A stretch of DNA of 64,000 nucleotides from Takakia lepidozioides (taxonomy: Eukaryota; Streptophyta; Takakiopsida; Takakiales; Takakiaceae). Shown here one piece after another: positions 44,278-53,887 of the stretch; within the stretch, counting starts at the first letter, position 1; each line of letters starts with the position of its first letter. The notes beneath the pieces are model-generated. The model was not told the origin of the DNA and did no database searches. It saw only the letters and a list, made by a program, of their open reading frames with translations. The stretch is taken from positions 8,494,001-8,558,000 of the forward strand of contig CM060732.1 in NCBI GenBank assembly GCA_030704615.1, read 5' to 3'. The translations under genes were made by a program, and so were the position numbers.

Positions 44278-44514
44278 CCAATGAGAAATCAAATTTTGTG
44301 CTGGGACCTCGCTACAGCCAATCTCAAATGGTAATGAGGTGTCACGTGGATCAGTCCTTTCTTGGTTTTGTTTTGTGTATGTAAATTTGGGGACATTTCT
44401 GGGGGGTGTTGACGAGTGGAATAGCGTCACTTCTGCTTCTTGTTATTGTGTCTCGGCCAATGAGAGTCGTTTATTTCGAGCGGGGGTGCTGAGGGCCAAT
44501 AGATGGCCAACACG
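44278..44514 (+). promoter_or_regulatory. ERSE-I box and CCAAT cluster upstream of HSP90B1
   Basis: CCAAT at 44496-44500 is followed after exactly ten bases by CACG at 44511-44514 (CCAAT-N10-CACG). This is the plant ER stress response element I, bound by NF-Y with the membrane-released bZIP28 factor; it overlaps a CACGTGG G-box-like core. Three more CCAAT boxes lie at 44278-44282, 44318-44322 and 44457-44461. The ERSE lies about 730 bp from the start codon and in the opposite orientation to the gene, which such elements tolerate. The transcription start is not known. Confidence 0.6.
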
Positions 44515-44633
44515 TGGCTACATTGGCGTTGCAGCAGCACTCGGCGCCAAGGCGGTTCTGGCGAGAGAGAAGAGGGATATAGAGTCTGGAGACGCGGCCT
44601 TGGAAATGCAATGCTCTTCTCTGGCTGACTGTC

Positions 44634-44900
44634 TAGGGAATTCCAAAAATGCCTTGATGTGAAATGCATCACAATTCAAGTGATCGCCCACTAAAAGTAC
44701 GCAATTCAATTGAACTGCAAAAACTACCTTGAAAACGATTCAATTGGATTGTGCGCACGCAATTCAATTGAATCGTCATCTCACAATTCAATTCAATTGG
44801 CGATGGTTCAATTGAACTACGAAACTCAAACCTAATTCGCAATTCAATTGAATTGTAATCTATAACTGTTTAGTTTATAAAATACGTACTCAATTCTGTA
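44634..44900. repeat. CAATTCAATTGAATTG palindrome element, copy 1
   Basis: Begins GGGAATTCCAAAAATGCCTT and carries several copies of the 16-base perfect palindrome CAATTCAATTGAATTG or single-base variants (near 44761, 44783, 44800 and 44840). The same 90-bp leader and palindromes recur at 50879-51275, so this is a dispersed repeat. No terminal inverted repeats or coding sequence were recognised. Confidence 0.8.
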
Positions 44901-45637
44901 TATACAATAGGCATATATCCCTATCAAATACATTGTACTGTTTAAAATGCAAGCTGCACTGCCCGTCTTTTCTTTCTGTTCGTGGCAAGGCGCCCGTGCT
45001 CGCTAAAGCTGAAGTTGAGCGAGAACAGCTCGTAAAGCGTTTGGATAGGTGTTGGTGGGCCTCAAAACGAGAGGATCAAAGAGGTAGAGGAGGAGCAGCA
45101 GCAGCTGGAGTAGCAGCGGCGCCTCTCCAAGTTGTTCAGTGTTACTCTTTTCTCTCAACACACTTTAGGGTCTAGGGTGGAGCAATGCGTCTGCTTGAGC
45201 GTGGAAGCCTTGGAAAATGGCAAAGGTCTGTGGTGTCCTGGGAGTCGTTGGAAGTGTATTGGATGTCTCTTAGTATGTTCACCATGAGCCGGGGCTCTTG
45301 TGGCCCTCTGGAGATTATACAGTTTTTTTTTTTCTTATCTCTTTCCCTCTTTCTGACAAATTGCTCCTTTCTCATGTTCCTGTTCTGACCCTGGCTGTGC
45401 ATGAGTGCTTTGGCAACCTTGGCCTGAGTTCCATAGCTTGGGGAATAACCCCAGAACCAACGCTGGGAGGGTCAGACTTTTTGTTCTGTGCCATCTGAAG
45501 GGTATCCTATGACACAAAGGTCAATGCGTGTGTCCATTATGCGCTCATATAGCAGGGATTGGAAGCTTAAACACTAATACAAGCTTTGGGATTGGTGTGT
45601 TAGATGTGTTCATTACTCTGACTTTCTGTTCTCACAG
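44901..45637. other. Unclassified region 5' of coiled-coil-like gene
   Basis: It may hold 5' exons of the gene at 45638 (an ATG frame at 45185 ends at a possible GT donor), but this is not supported by homology. An Ala/Arg-rich open frame at 44933-45175 contains GGAGCAGCAGCAGCTGGAG and looks low-complexity. Confidence 0.35.
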
Positions 45638-46699
45638 GAAATTGCAGAGTCAAAAAGCATGGGCGATCAGGCGTTGGCAGAGCTGAGGGTAAGCAAGGTG
45701 AAATTTTCCTCCCTCCCTTGGGATGGCTAGAAAATCCAGAGGAAGATATAAGGTCTAGCCTTCGCTCAATTTATAGCACCTTTGACTAGACCTTGACATG
45801 GTTTGCAATTGGGAGTCTGCGCAGTCACACAAGGTTTTATTACAGCATGGTCAAGGTTCTCTGGAAACTTTGATGAACGTCAGGTTTCTTTAATTACTTC
45901 TGAATAATCCTCTGATTTAGATCATACAGCAACGGGAATCAGATGGCGAGTGCTAGGGATGGAGCAAAAGCCAACACAGAGCTTGTGAGGAACGAACTAC
46001 GAACGGTCTGTGCATTGGTTGAGCGCATAAGTTCCCTCATCGTGACATGGGTAAGACATGGGTTGAAGTGCTTGAATGTGGTTGGAGTCATCCTGGTCCA
46101 TCGGTTTTCTAAATATATGCATTATTCTTTATCCATTTTTCTCTCAGTAGGAGATTGTAATGATTTTCGGATACATTGTCCAGGGTATTCTCACCAAAGA
46201 GTGACCCTCGTCAGGAACATGAAGAACATTGTTCCAACATCTCTGTTCACCAACTTTCAAAATCTTGAGGCTGAGCCTAAAGCCCTGACCCTCACAAAGG
46301 TTGTGTCTCTTCCCTTTTGTTCCGCCAAAGTGGGCGCGGGGTTATGGCCATAAGACTACAACAAACAACGTCTATGAGTACATTCTTACTTAGTAGTCCC
46401 CTCATATGTGGGCCCCAAGCACATCATCTTTTACTGCCAAGACATTACACTCATAATCACATTGTCTGTCTCATACCTGAATGTTCCTTCAGAGTGAGGG
46501 TGAGGTGGCAAGGCTTAAAGAGGCTGGGGAGCAATCAAGGGAGCACATTGCAGCGCTCCATGCTGCTCGGAAAGGGTGGCTTTCATATCACACCAAACAA
46601 AGGTGCCTGGGGTCTGGTGCTCGGACCTGGACCCTGCTAATTGATGATGAGTCAGCAGGGTTTGGGAGAGAGCAGCATGGTCATTTTTGGGGGGGTTAG
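45638..46699 (+). CDS. Small spliced gene, coiled-coil-like protein, unknown function
   Basis: Three exon-like segments keep one frame with GT-AG borders: 45638-45688 (EIAESKSMGDQALAELR), 45943-46050 (GAKANTELVRNELRTVCALV...), and 46493-46699 (SEGEVARLKEAGEQSREHIA then ALHAARKGWLSYHTKQ, stop at 46697-46699). The Glu/Arg/Lys/Ala-rich pattern with regular hydrophobic positions suggests a coiled coil. The final 30 residues (after HTKQ) lose this character, so the true end may lie at a donor AAAG|GTGCC near 46602. The 5' end is unresolved. A LINE fragment sits in the last intron. I do not recognise the family. Confidence 0.4.
46160..46400 (+). mobile_element. LINE 3' fragment in intron
   Basis: From about 46160 the sequence follows the 3' end of the LINE ORF (GGATACATTGTCCAGGGTAT ... 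CTTGAGGCTGAGCCTAAAGC) to the tail ACAACGTCTATGAGTACATT near 46385, with a deletion after CCCTCACAAAG. Same strand as the surrounding gene. The target duplication is unclear. Confidence 0.8.
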
Positions 46700-46954
46700 G
46701 GTGGTTAAACTTGAAAAAAATAGAGGGAGGAGCAAGGGGATGTAGTGAGCAGATGGGGGAGGTGGGGAGAGAGAAAGCATGGTTCGGAATGTACTTATAC
46801 ATGTTTGAACAAAGCATTGTGACCATAGACCATAGTTGCGTCTAGTTTGGATGGAACAAAAGCAAATACATACTACTTTTGTGATGGGGTCACTCCGGTT
46901 TAAGTGTAACTGACTGCCCTGTAATAAAAATCTTGGTCGGTTTGAATGTGGCTC

Positions 46955-47085
46955 CTTGGAAAGCCCTTCGCACAAGTATCAACTTGTTCTGTGTCAGCTG
47001 CCCAATATTAAATCCCAACAGAGCCAAGGCCAAGGCCAAAGTTTTAAAGTTGGTGAATACAGGTGCAAGACAGCATGAGATATGA
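46955..47085 (-). mobile_element. Decayed LINE fragment
   Basis: Minus-strand similarity to the penultimate part of the LINE ORF (compare 59366-59500): CACAAGTATCAACTTGTTCT..., CAACAGAGCCAAGGCCAAGG, AAAGTTGGTGAATACAGGTG. Many substitutions and no tail, so an older copy. Confidence 0.65.
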
Positions 47086-47370
47086 GGCTGCCTGCAGAAT
47101 CATTCACATCATAATATAAAGCAGTTTGTTGTAGAGGGAAAAAGAATAATGAGATTATGTGTGATCATGTAACTGTAGCTAGACAATGGAGTTGCAGCCA
47201 ACAGTATCGACTTTGTGACTATAACGTTCGTCTTGGACTTCTCTCCAAGTAAGATGAATGGCTTGCGAACACATTTTGCTACGGAGAGTAGTTGTTGGTT
47301 TCAAAGTACCTTTAGTTCATTTACTAGATAGCCTATGTGAAGTTCAGTCACATAAGTCTCTGGGGAGTGT

Positions 47371-48630
47371 GTGAATGGTACAAAAGCAGTTGGCAGCATG
47401 AATAACAACCATTTTGACAATGACAAGGTAGTGGATTATTTAGTACTTTATGTGGAAGCAATGTTGAATGAGTTTGTCACAATGAAATCAATTGCCAAGG
47501 CCCTTTCTTTTCATGATGTACGACCGTTGAAAAGATTGTTATCAGAAATCCAAGGGTCTCCTTTCAAAGTCCATCATCAACTTAGTAGCCAACGCTTGTG
47601 TGAAAAGATTTGAGAGTTACTTCCTATTGAAGAGAATGGGACAAATTGGGAATGAGAATAGTGCAATTTGCCTTAAGGAGGTCAAATTTGCGGATTCCTT
47701 GAAGGAAGGTGGGGGAAGCTTTGAAAATCATCTCACCTTACCATTATGAGCGTAGGAGAAGGGCACAGGCAATTCGGAGGACTCAGTATAATGTGACAAT
47801 GCCTATGGCTTTATGGCACATTGATTGTAAGTATTTTATCTCATGCATCTTAATGTTCTTTGAAGATGCACATGCAAGACGTTTGCTTGCATTACATATC
47901 GTACAAAATTGTATGCAAACTAAAACATGTATGCAATTCGTGATGCAGCTTAAGACAAATTGGTTTTGTTTGGTCTTCGAGTACATGGTGGCATTGATGG
48001 GGCCTTTCGTTTTGTTTTATTGGAAAATGTTGCAAGAAACAAGAAAGAAAAAACCATTTTCAAATGATATCACAATGCAGTTTCCAAGTTTGGAGCACCT
48101 TTATGAATTTGCTCTGATTTTGCGGGAGAGTACTATCTTATAAAACAACACACTAAAGCCACGCGTTCTGAAACACCCAATCCTTACTTGTTGGGTCTTC
48201 CACACACAATCAGGTTAGTGTTGTATACAATTCTATCTTGCATATCAACTTTATGTTTCTGTCATATTTCTCGGTTCATCTCTATTAATCATTGGAAATT
48301 TAGTTGTGTGTGATTTTGTGCATATTTCTAATATTTTGTGTGGTGTGATCCCCACATTAGAGGATTGAACACTTTTGGCGGCATCTATGGGAGACGGTAA
48401 TGTTCTACTATTCTAGGCAATGGTCAATGATGAGTTATTGGATATGGATGATCCGTGGCAACGAGAATCTTTTATTCACGTATATATGCCCATTGTACAA
48501 GGAGCTATTTATGAATACGTGAAGATTTGGAATGGACATCTTGTTCGCACGATTAATGAAAACGGTCGATATCGTCAATCACATGTTATTGCTCGTTTTT
48601 TACGTGAGTATAAACGTTTGCATGGATAAG
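47371..48630 (+). pseudogene. Dead DDE integrase-like gene (rve fold), several exons
   Basis: Segments in order: an N-terminal helical part (47371-47620, LVLYVEAMLNEFVTMKSIAK...); RRRRAQAIRRTQYNVTMPMA then LWHIDC (first Asp at 47823-47825, ending at GAT|TGTAAG); after an intron VHGGIDGAFRFVLLENVARN ... KFGAPL ... CSDFAGEYYLIKQHTKATRS (second Asp at 48116-48118); then RIEHFWRHLWETV (Glu at 48367-48369); then exon 48420-48626 (DDPWQRESFIHVYMPIVQGA...EYVKIWNGHLVR). This matches the integrase-core family with LWHIDGNHKLI, IHGGIDGYSR, RSDxGxEN and RIERLWR boxes known from animals, fungi and algae. In-frame TGA at 48065-48067 and 48104-48106 show it is inactive. Confidence 0.7.
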
Positions 48631-48684
48631 CTCATGGTTTTATCTTGTTTGTACTTTCATTGTTAAGCTATAATCTACATTGGA

Positions 48685-49088
48685 ATGTTATTCTACTGTG
48701 GTGATGTGTTTGATCATACAGAAGGACCATCCACCTTATTGATGACCCATGATTTATTGAAGACTCCCAACACATTGGTAGCCAAGACTTGGGGCCTCGT
48801 GGGAATCAAAGGTGGCGATGTGCAGCTAGTTTGCATGATCTTCCCACCAAAGGAGCTGAACTCATTCCTGACATGATTCGTGTCCGTGCACAAGCTTATG
48901 AAATTGGAAAGGTTGGGAAGGATTCGATCTTTTGTTTTCATCTCCACTACTACATGTCTCGATATTGTGACTTGGCAACGCAAGAACATAAATATTTTGA
49001 TCCATTGGACCTCATTGGTAATACTGTGTGGAGTACGGAAGCTCTCCATTGTTTAATTACACAAGCTCTTGTATGTATGAGATTGTGA
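48685..49088 (+). pseudogene. Probable C-terminal remnant of the integrase-like gene
   Basis: Frames reading GDVFDHTEGPSTLLMTHDLL and then, after a shift, KGAELIPDMIRVRAQAYEIG... VGKDSIFCFHLHYYMSRYCD have coding character, lie on the same strand and directly follow the integrase-like exons. No domain recognised. The assignment rests on position only. Confidence 0.35.
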
Positions 49089-50639
49089 TTAAGTGAACAA
49101 GTGGGACAATCACATTCAAAGAGTATTGCTTTATGTAATGTACTTTAGGGATTTTGTTTAAATATATCCTTTCATCTTCGGTTACTTTTTGACAAAGTGA
49201 ATCCACACCATTTATTATTGTTTGGTATCATATGGGGCTCAAATCCTGCTATATTGTCATGTTAATGGTTTATATGAACGGGGGTTAGTTTTCTTATATA
49301 AAGAGAGTGGTGGTTTGAGCTGACTTGTATGGGCTACCTCGCGTACATCCAAAGGGTGTGTACACTACAAGCATTCGTGTCTTTTCCGAATCGACTGCGT
49401 GTCCGAAACCACTGTGGGAACAACTTCGCAGTCCACGTTACGACTGGAGAGTTGCAATGGACAAGGCAGGCCCACGAGGGCATTTCAGATGGCGGGTAGA
49501 AGTTGGGTCAATGACTCCGGAGTCGTAGCAATAATCGCGGCTATTTAATTCAATTACGTAAATAGCCAATATTTAAAAAGCGGCAATTACAAGTGGTTTT
49601 AAGCACTGGAGAAATGACTCGAAAACCAAAATCCGTATTCTTAATAAATTCAGTTTTGTATTTTTTTAATGGGGGTGAATATTTAGTCGTTTGTACCACT
49701 CCTTTAACAACTAGGCATTCATTGCACACCTTATTCAAAGATGCAATTTCCGTGAGTGCTGTACGTGGCTCATGACGTGGAATATTTCAATTTATTTTAG
49801 CTCTTTGTGCGCCTCATAGACATTAGGGTTTAGCCTCTCGTTGGTTGGCAAGTTGTTTTAACCCCTAAAGGACGAGCTAATTTTTGGGAGTTTTCCCAAA
49901 AAGTGGGCTATACCCTCCATTGCTAAGTTGTAACTTCTTACCCCCTTATATCCAGCTGGATGAAACGTTCCATTCCATCCCTACCTACTACATGAAGGTC
50001 CTCAGAAAATTGTAGCACTTTTGACCATTCCATTTAGTAGATTATAACAAAGGAAAATTGGCCAAGTTGAAACCATGAACAAAAAAAGAGAGGAAATTTT
50101 GCTTTGACCATGCAAGTTTGGTGATTTTACATTTTTTCTTGAAGAAATGGCCTCCAAAATCTGGATAAGGGGCAACCAACAGGTCATCTCCTATCTCAGA
50201 CCAAAATGCCAAAAATATGGGGGGCTGCTTTGTATGTGAAATCTGGGGGGTAAATTATCTTGTTTTGGCTTCTTTCCCAAGTACACCCATGAGGTGACAT
50301 TTGTTTTCCAATTCCTCTGGTAAGCAAGTGCACAGTAATATTTCATGGTGCCTTGTCCAAATCTAACATTGGATTTCATGAAACCCTGGCACTTTGCAAA
50401 ATTCTAGGGAGTAGAGCTTTTATGATTTTTTGCTGCTATAAATTCCCATATGTGCTCCTCTTTGACATCTACAATTTCATCTTCAAGGTTCACTTCCATC
50501 ATTATCATCCATGGGAATTGGAGCTTGGCAAGTAATCTAACGCGACCCGAATCCGTCGTCCTTTAGGGGTTCATCGTCGGATGTAAAAGGATCTAAGGGT
50601 TGAAGACTAAGTAGGCCCTTCGCTAAAATTCATCTCAGG
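49089..50639. other. Unclassified intergenic sequence
   Basis: No convincing gene, RNA or repeat. A 67-codon plus frame at 49325-49528 has plausible composition but no recognisable family. Confidence 0.4.
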
Positions 50640-50878
50640 GTTGGGAGAGTGATGGAAGCTTTGGAGAGATGTGAGCAAGTGATGCGGGAAGGACTAAGAC
50701 CAAAGCTGGAATTGTACCGGATGTTGCTGTGAGCACTGCTATAGTTGGACATGCTATAATTAGACATGTATGCCAAATGTGGGAACATCAAGGATGTGAA
50801 GGGATTGTTTGACCATATGGCTCAACGAGATGTGGTGTCATGGAAGGCAATGATCGCAGGATGCACAACAAGGGCCGT
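50640..50878 (+). pseudogene. PPR protein fragment
   Basis: The plus strand reads EALERCEQVMREGLRPKLEL then, after two to three stops, [20 protein letters not shown] and [13 protein letters not shown]. The latter is the hallmark of plant PLS-class pentatricopeptide repeats (usually MYAKCGxxxxARxVFDxMxxRDVVSWNAMI), which bind organellar RNA. Stops in the middle and the short length show a pseudogene scrap. It runs directly into the palindrome element at 50879, so the remainder was probably cut off there. Confidence 0.85.
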
Positions 50879-51275
50879 GTAGGGAATTCCAAAAAGGCCT
50901 TGATGTGAAATGCATCGCAATTCACTTGATCACCCCCCTAAAAGTGCGCAATTCAATTGAATTGCAAGGGCAATTCAATTGAACTGCTAAAACTAGCTTG
51001 AAAACAACCCTAATTTGCAATTCAATTGAATTGTCGGCACACGATTCAATTGAATTACGAATTGGCAATTCAATTGAATTGTTGACTGCAATTCAATTGA
51101 ATTGCAAGGGCAATTCAATTGAACTGCTAAAACTAGCTTGAAAACAACCCTAATTTGCAATTCAATTGAATTGTCGGCACACGATTCAATTGAATTACGA
51201 ATTGGCAATTCAATTGAATTGTTGACTGCAATTCAATTGAATTGTGAATTTGCAAATCAATCGAATTGCGAATTG
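50879..51275. repeat. CAATTCAATTGAATTG palindrome element, copy 2, with 141-bp tandem unit
   Basis: Starts GTAGGGAATTCCAAAAAGGC, the same leader as 44634. A 141-bp unit (starting 50949 and 51090) is present twice almost identically and contains four to five perfect or near-perfect copies of the 16-base palindrome. Ends near 51275 in unique sequence. Confidence 0.88.
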
Positions 51276-52277
51276 GGGTGAAGCATATCTGAAGCATTGT
51301 GTGGGGTGGGCAAAAGAGGTTAAGCCAAAAATGCATTCATTCAAAGATGCAGAGTGGAAAAAATTACCACTCGGGCTGAGAGGCTTATTACAATGGGCAC
51401 AACCACCCAGACACCAAAAGTCCAGACAAGCTTAACCGAGATAGAGGGAGAAGAGGAATGAAACGGGGTGAGGCAAGGGAAGGAAAGAGAGCAAAAGACA
51501 GAACGGAGCAATGAAAAACACAGAAAGAACAGGGTGAAAATTGAAACTGTCTTAAGTTTTGAGTCCCCAGCACATCGGTAACTCCAATTGACATCGCCCT
51601 CATCACCATCAGCTGGCGAGTGCCCAAGCTGGGGGATAGTGTCTTTCAAATGAAAGCATGAGTATGAGGAGCCGAGGTCGCCACCCTAACCCCTGGAGAG
51701 ATCAAAGGTTTGGAGAAGTTGGAGATGCTTGGATCACTGAGAAGCCAGAGCCAACAACCCTCCCCTCAGTCATTAGATCAAACTGGATAAACTGGATAAC
51801 ACTGATTTAATATTGTGGGGTTTACCCTCAAAAACCCCAGGAACATATGGATTTGAGGTGGGATGGGTGTAGAAAGATGTAAATATGCGGCATTTGGGCC
51901 ATTTTGGTTAGGTGTGTGTGTTTGCTGAGAAATCTGTGAATTTGCATTTTGGTAGATTGGCTGGCACCTGGGGTAAAATAGTAGGGTTGATCCAGTGCTG
52001 AAGAAGTTTTGTTCAGTTAATGGCCTTTGAAGAGAACAATGCCACATCATCCTTGCAAAGCAATCTGCCTGGAGCAATCTGCTGGAGACTGTGTCCCCCA
52101 GCAGTTCATTCATTGAGAGAGAGGAATCTGTGTTGAGTGGCAGAAAATTGTAGAAGATAGAGGCCACAAGATCCTTTTTCTAGAATGGTTAGCATAGATT
52201 AGATTAAGTTTAGTATGTAGAAAAGGTAGACAAAGGGTAGTTATCTGAAACTACTTTCCCTGTCCTTGTGTTTTAAC
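51276..52277. other. Unclassified intergenic sequence
   Basis: No supported gene or RNA. Open frames here lack domain or codon support. Confidence 0.4.
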
Positions 52278-52337
52278 TCTCCTGTCTTTCAAGTACGGCA
52301 AACAACGTCTTATGAGTACAATCTCCTGTCTTTCAAG
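52278..52337 (+). mobile_element. 28-bp LINE tail insertion with perfect 16-bp target duplication
   Basis: Bases 52294-52321 are the last 28 bases of the LINE family (ending CGTCTTATGAGTACAA). They are flanked by two exact copies of TCTCCTGTCTTTCAAG at 52278-52293 and 52322-52337. This is a complete but extremely 5'-truncated retrotransposition event. Confidence 0.9.
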
Positions 52338-53853
52338 CGCGCAGAAGAAAACATCAGATTCCCCCCATAAGTAAGCCCCACAGAGAAGTGTTGATGGAAA
52401 CAATCGTGCTTTTAACAATCGTGCTTTTTGTCATGCTTCCGCCTGTGTGCCATGCCTCAGGGTGTAATTTCAGCTACTCCCATAGGATATGGCCACTCAC
52501 TTTAACAAGTAGCACATTGCATCTCAACATATCTGCAATCCGAATCCAAAACTCTCTACCTTCCACAATCACATGAAGGCCCAATTAAAAATTTCTAACA
52601 ATTAAAAACTGTACACCAACACAGAGGCAGATCCATCAACCCTGTCAATGGCAAAAACAATGCAAGAAAAGTTTTGACCTTTCGGCTCCTTAAATATGGC
52701 TGCATATCATCTCATCTCAAGCGAGCCATGTCTGCAACATGAAACTACAGAGTAGCACTATTGGGCTCCCTATTTTTACCTTCACTATCTAAGGCAAGTT
52801 ATTTGCTACAACCACTTATGGCTCAAAGAGTTACTGTTCAAACCTAGAATATTTACCAAAACCTGCTCCCTTCAATGTAGGAATTTTGTAAACCGGACAC
52901 CAAAACTGTAATGGCTATAACTTAGATGCAGTCAAGCTGAGGAACAGATGAATAAGGTTACTGCTGAAATGGATAATATAGAAGTGGCACAAGAATGGGT
53001 GCCACAGCATGCCTTGGAGGATGATCTGGAAAGTGTATGTGGTCACTAGATCAGGCCACAACACACATGACTCTTGGGTATCCAATCAAAACTCTAGTGG
53101 CAATCCTGCCATGCCACAGCCTACGAGGAGGTAGGCTGTGGAAAAGATATTCATTGAGAGGGCCAGAGGGGAGGCGCCAATGACCCTGGAACGGAAGGGA
53201 GGCTCAAGAGGATTCGGAGGGTCACAGGAGCAATCCTTCCAATGGTTTACAAAATTATTTCCTCGTGTACACTTTGAGTGATAGTTTTATGGGGAAGCAC
53301 AATGCAATTCACCACAACCACCTCATCCTCCACGGCCACATCTTCCCCTGGAATTAAAGGACCCCACCAATGTAGTCATAATTAGTACGTTTTTTCAAAG
53401 TGGAGCGCTTTCCAGGTGAACATAGACGAAGTGCCAGCTTGAATGGAAAAGAAAGAAGGGAGGCAGGGAGGAAAGAAAAACAGGAACATGAGGAGATTGC
53501 TTTTTTAGCTGGAGACACTAGGGAGAGCAATGTACTTATACACCATTTCCCAAGAATGTTGCCTACGACATATCCTAGAACAGTCCCCACAGGATGAACC
53601 TTCCCAGAGCCATTTAAGGGGCAACTCAACAACTTCATCTCTCTCTACTTTCTTTCTAGAGATCAAGTACCATGAAGCCAATACATGCAAAGAAGACAGT
53701 CCAAAGGGCACCAAAAATGCTTACCAAGAATGGCAATACCTAACTTGGCATTGTAATCCCCTCCTCCCTGCATCATCCCCACATAACATTGCCACGAAAT
53801 TTAGCACAGTTTCCACTGGAGTACTAGAAATAAGAAAGATTCCAAATTCTCAC

Positions 53854-53878
<25 letters not shown>
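52338..53878. other. Unclassified intergenic sequence ending in a (TC)n microsatellite
   Basis: No supported gene. (TC)14 runs from 53857 to 53884 and forms the target of the LINE copy that follows. Confidence 0.5.

Positions 53879-53887
<9 letters not shown>

Noticed and set aside
44933-45175. Ala-rich 80-aa ORF as a gene
   Set aside because: Low-complexity GCAGCAGCAG tract, no domain, no clear splice partner; may be untranslated exon sequence.
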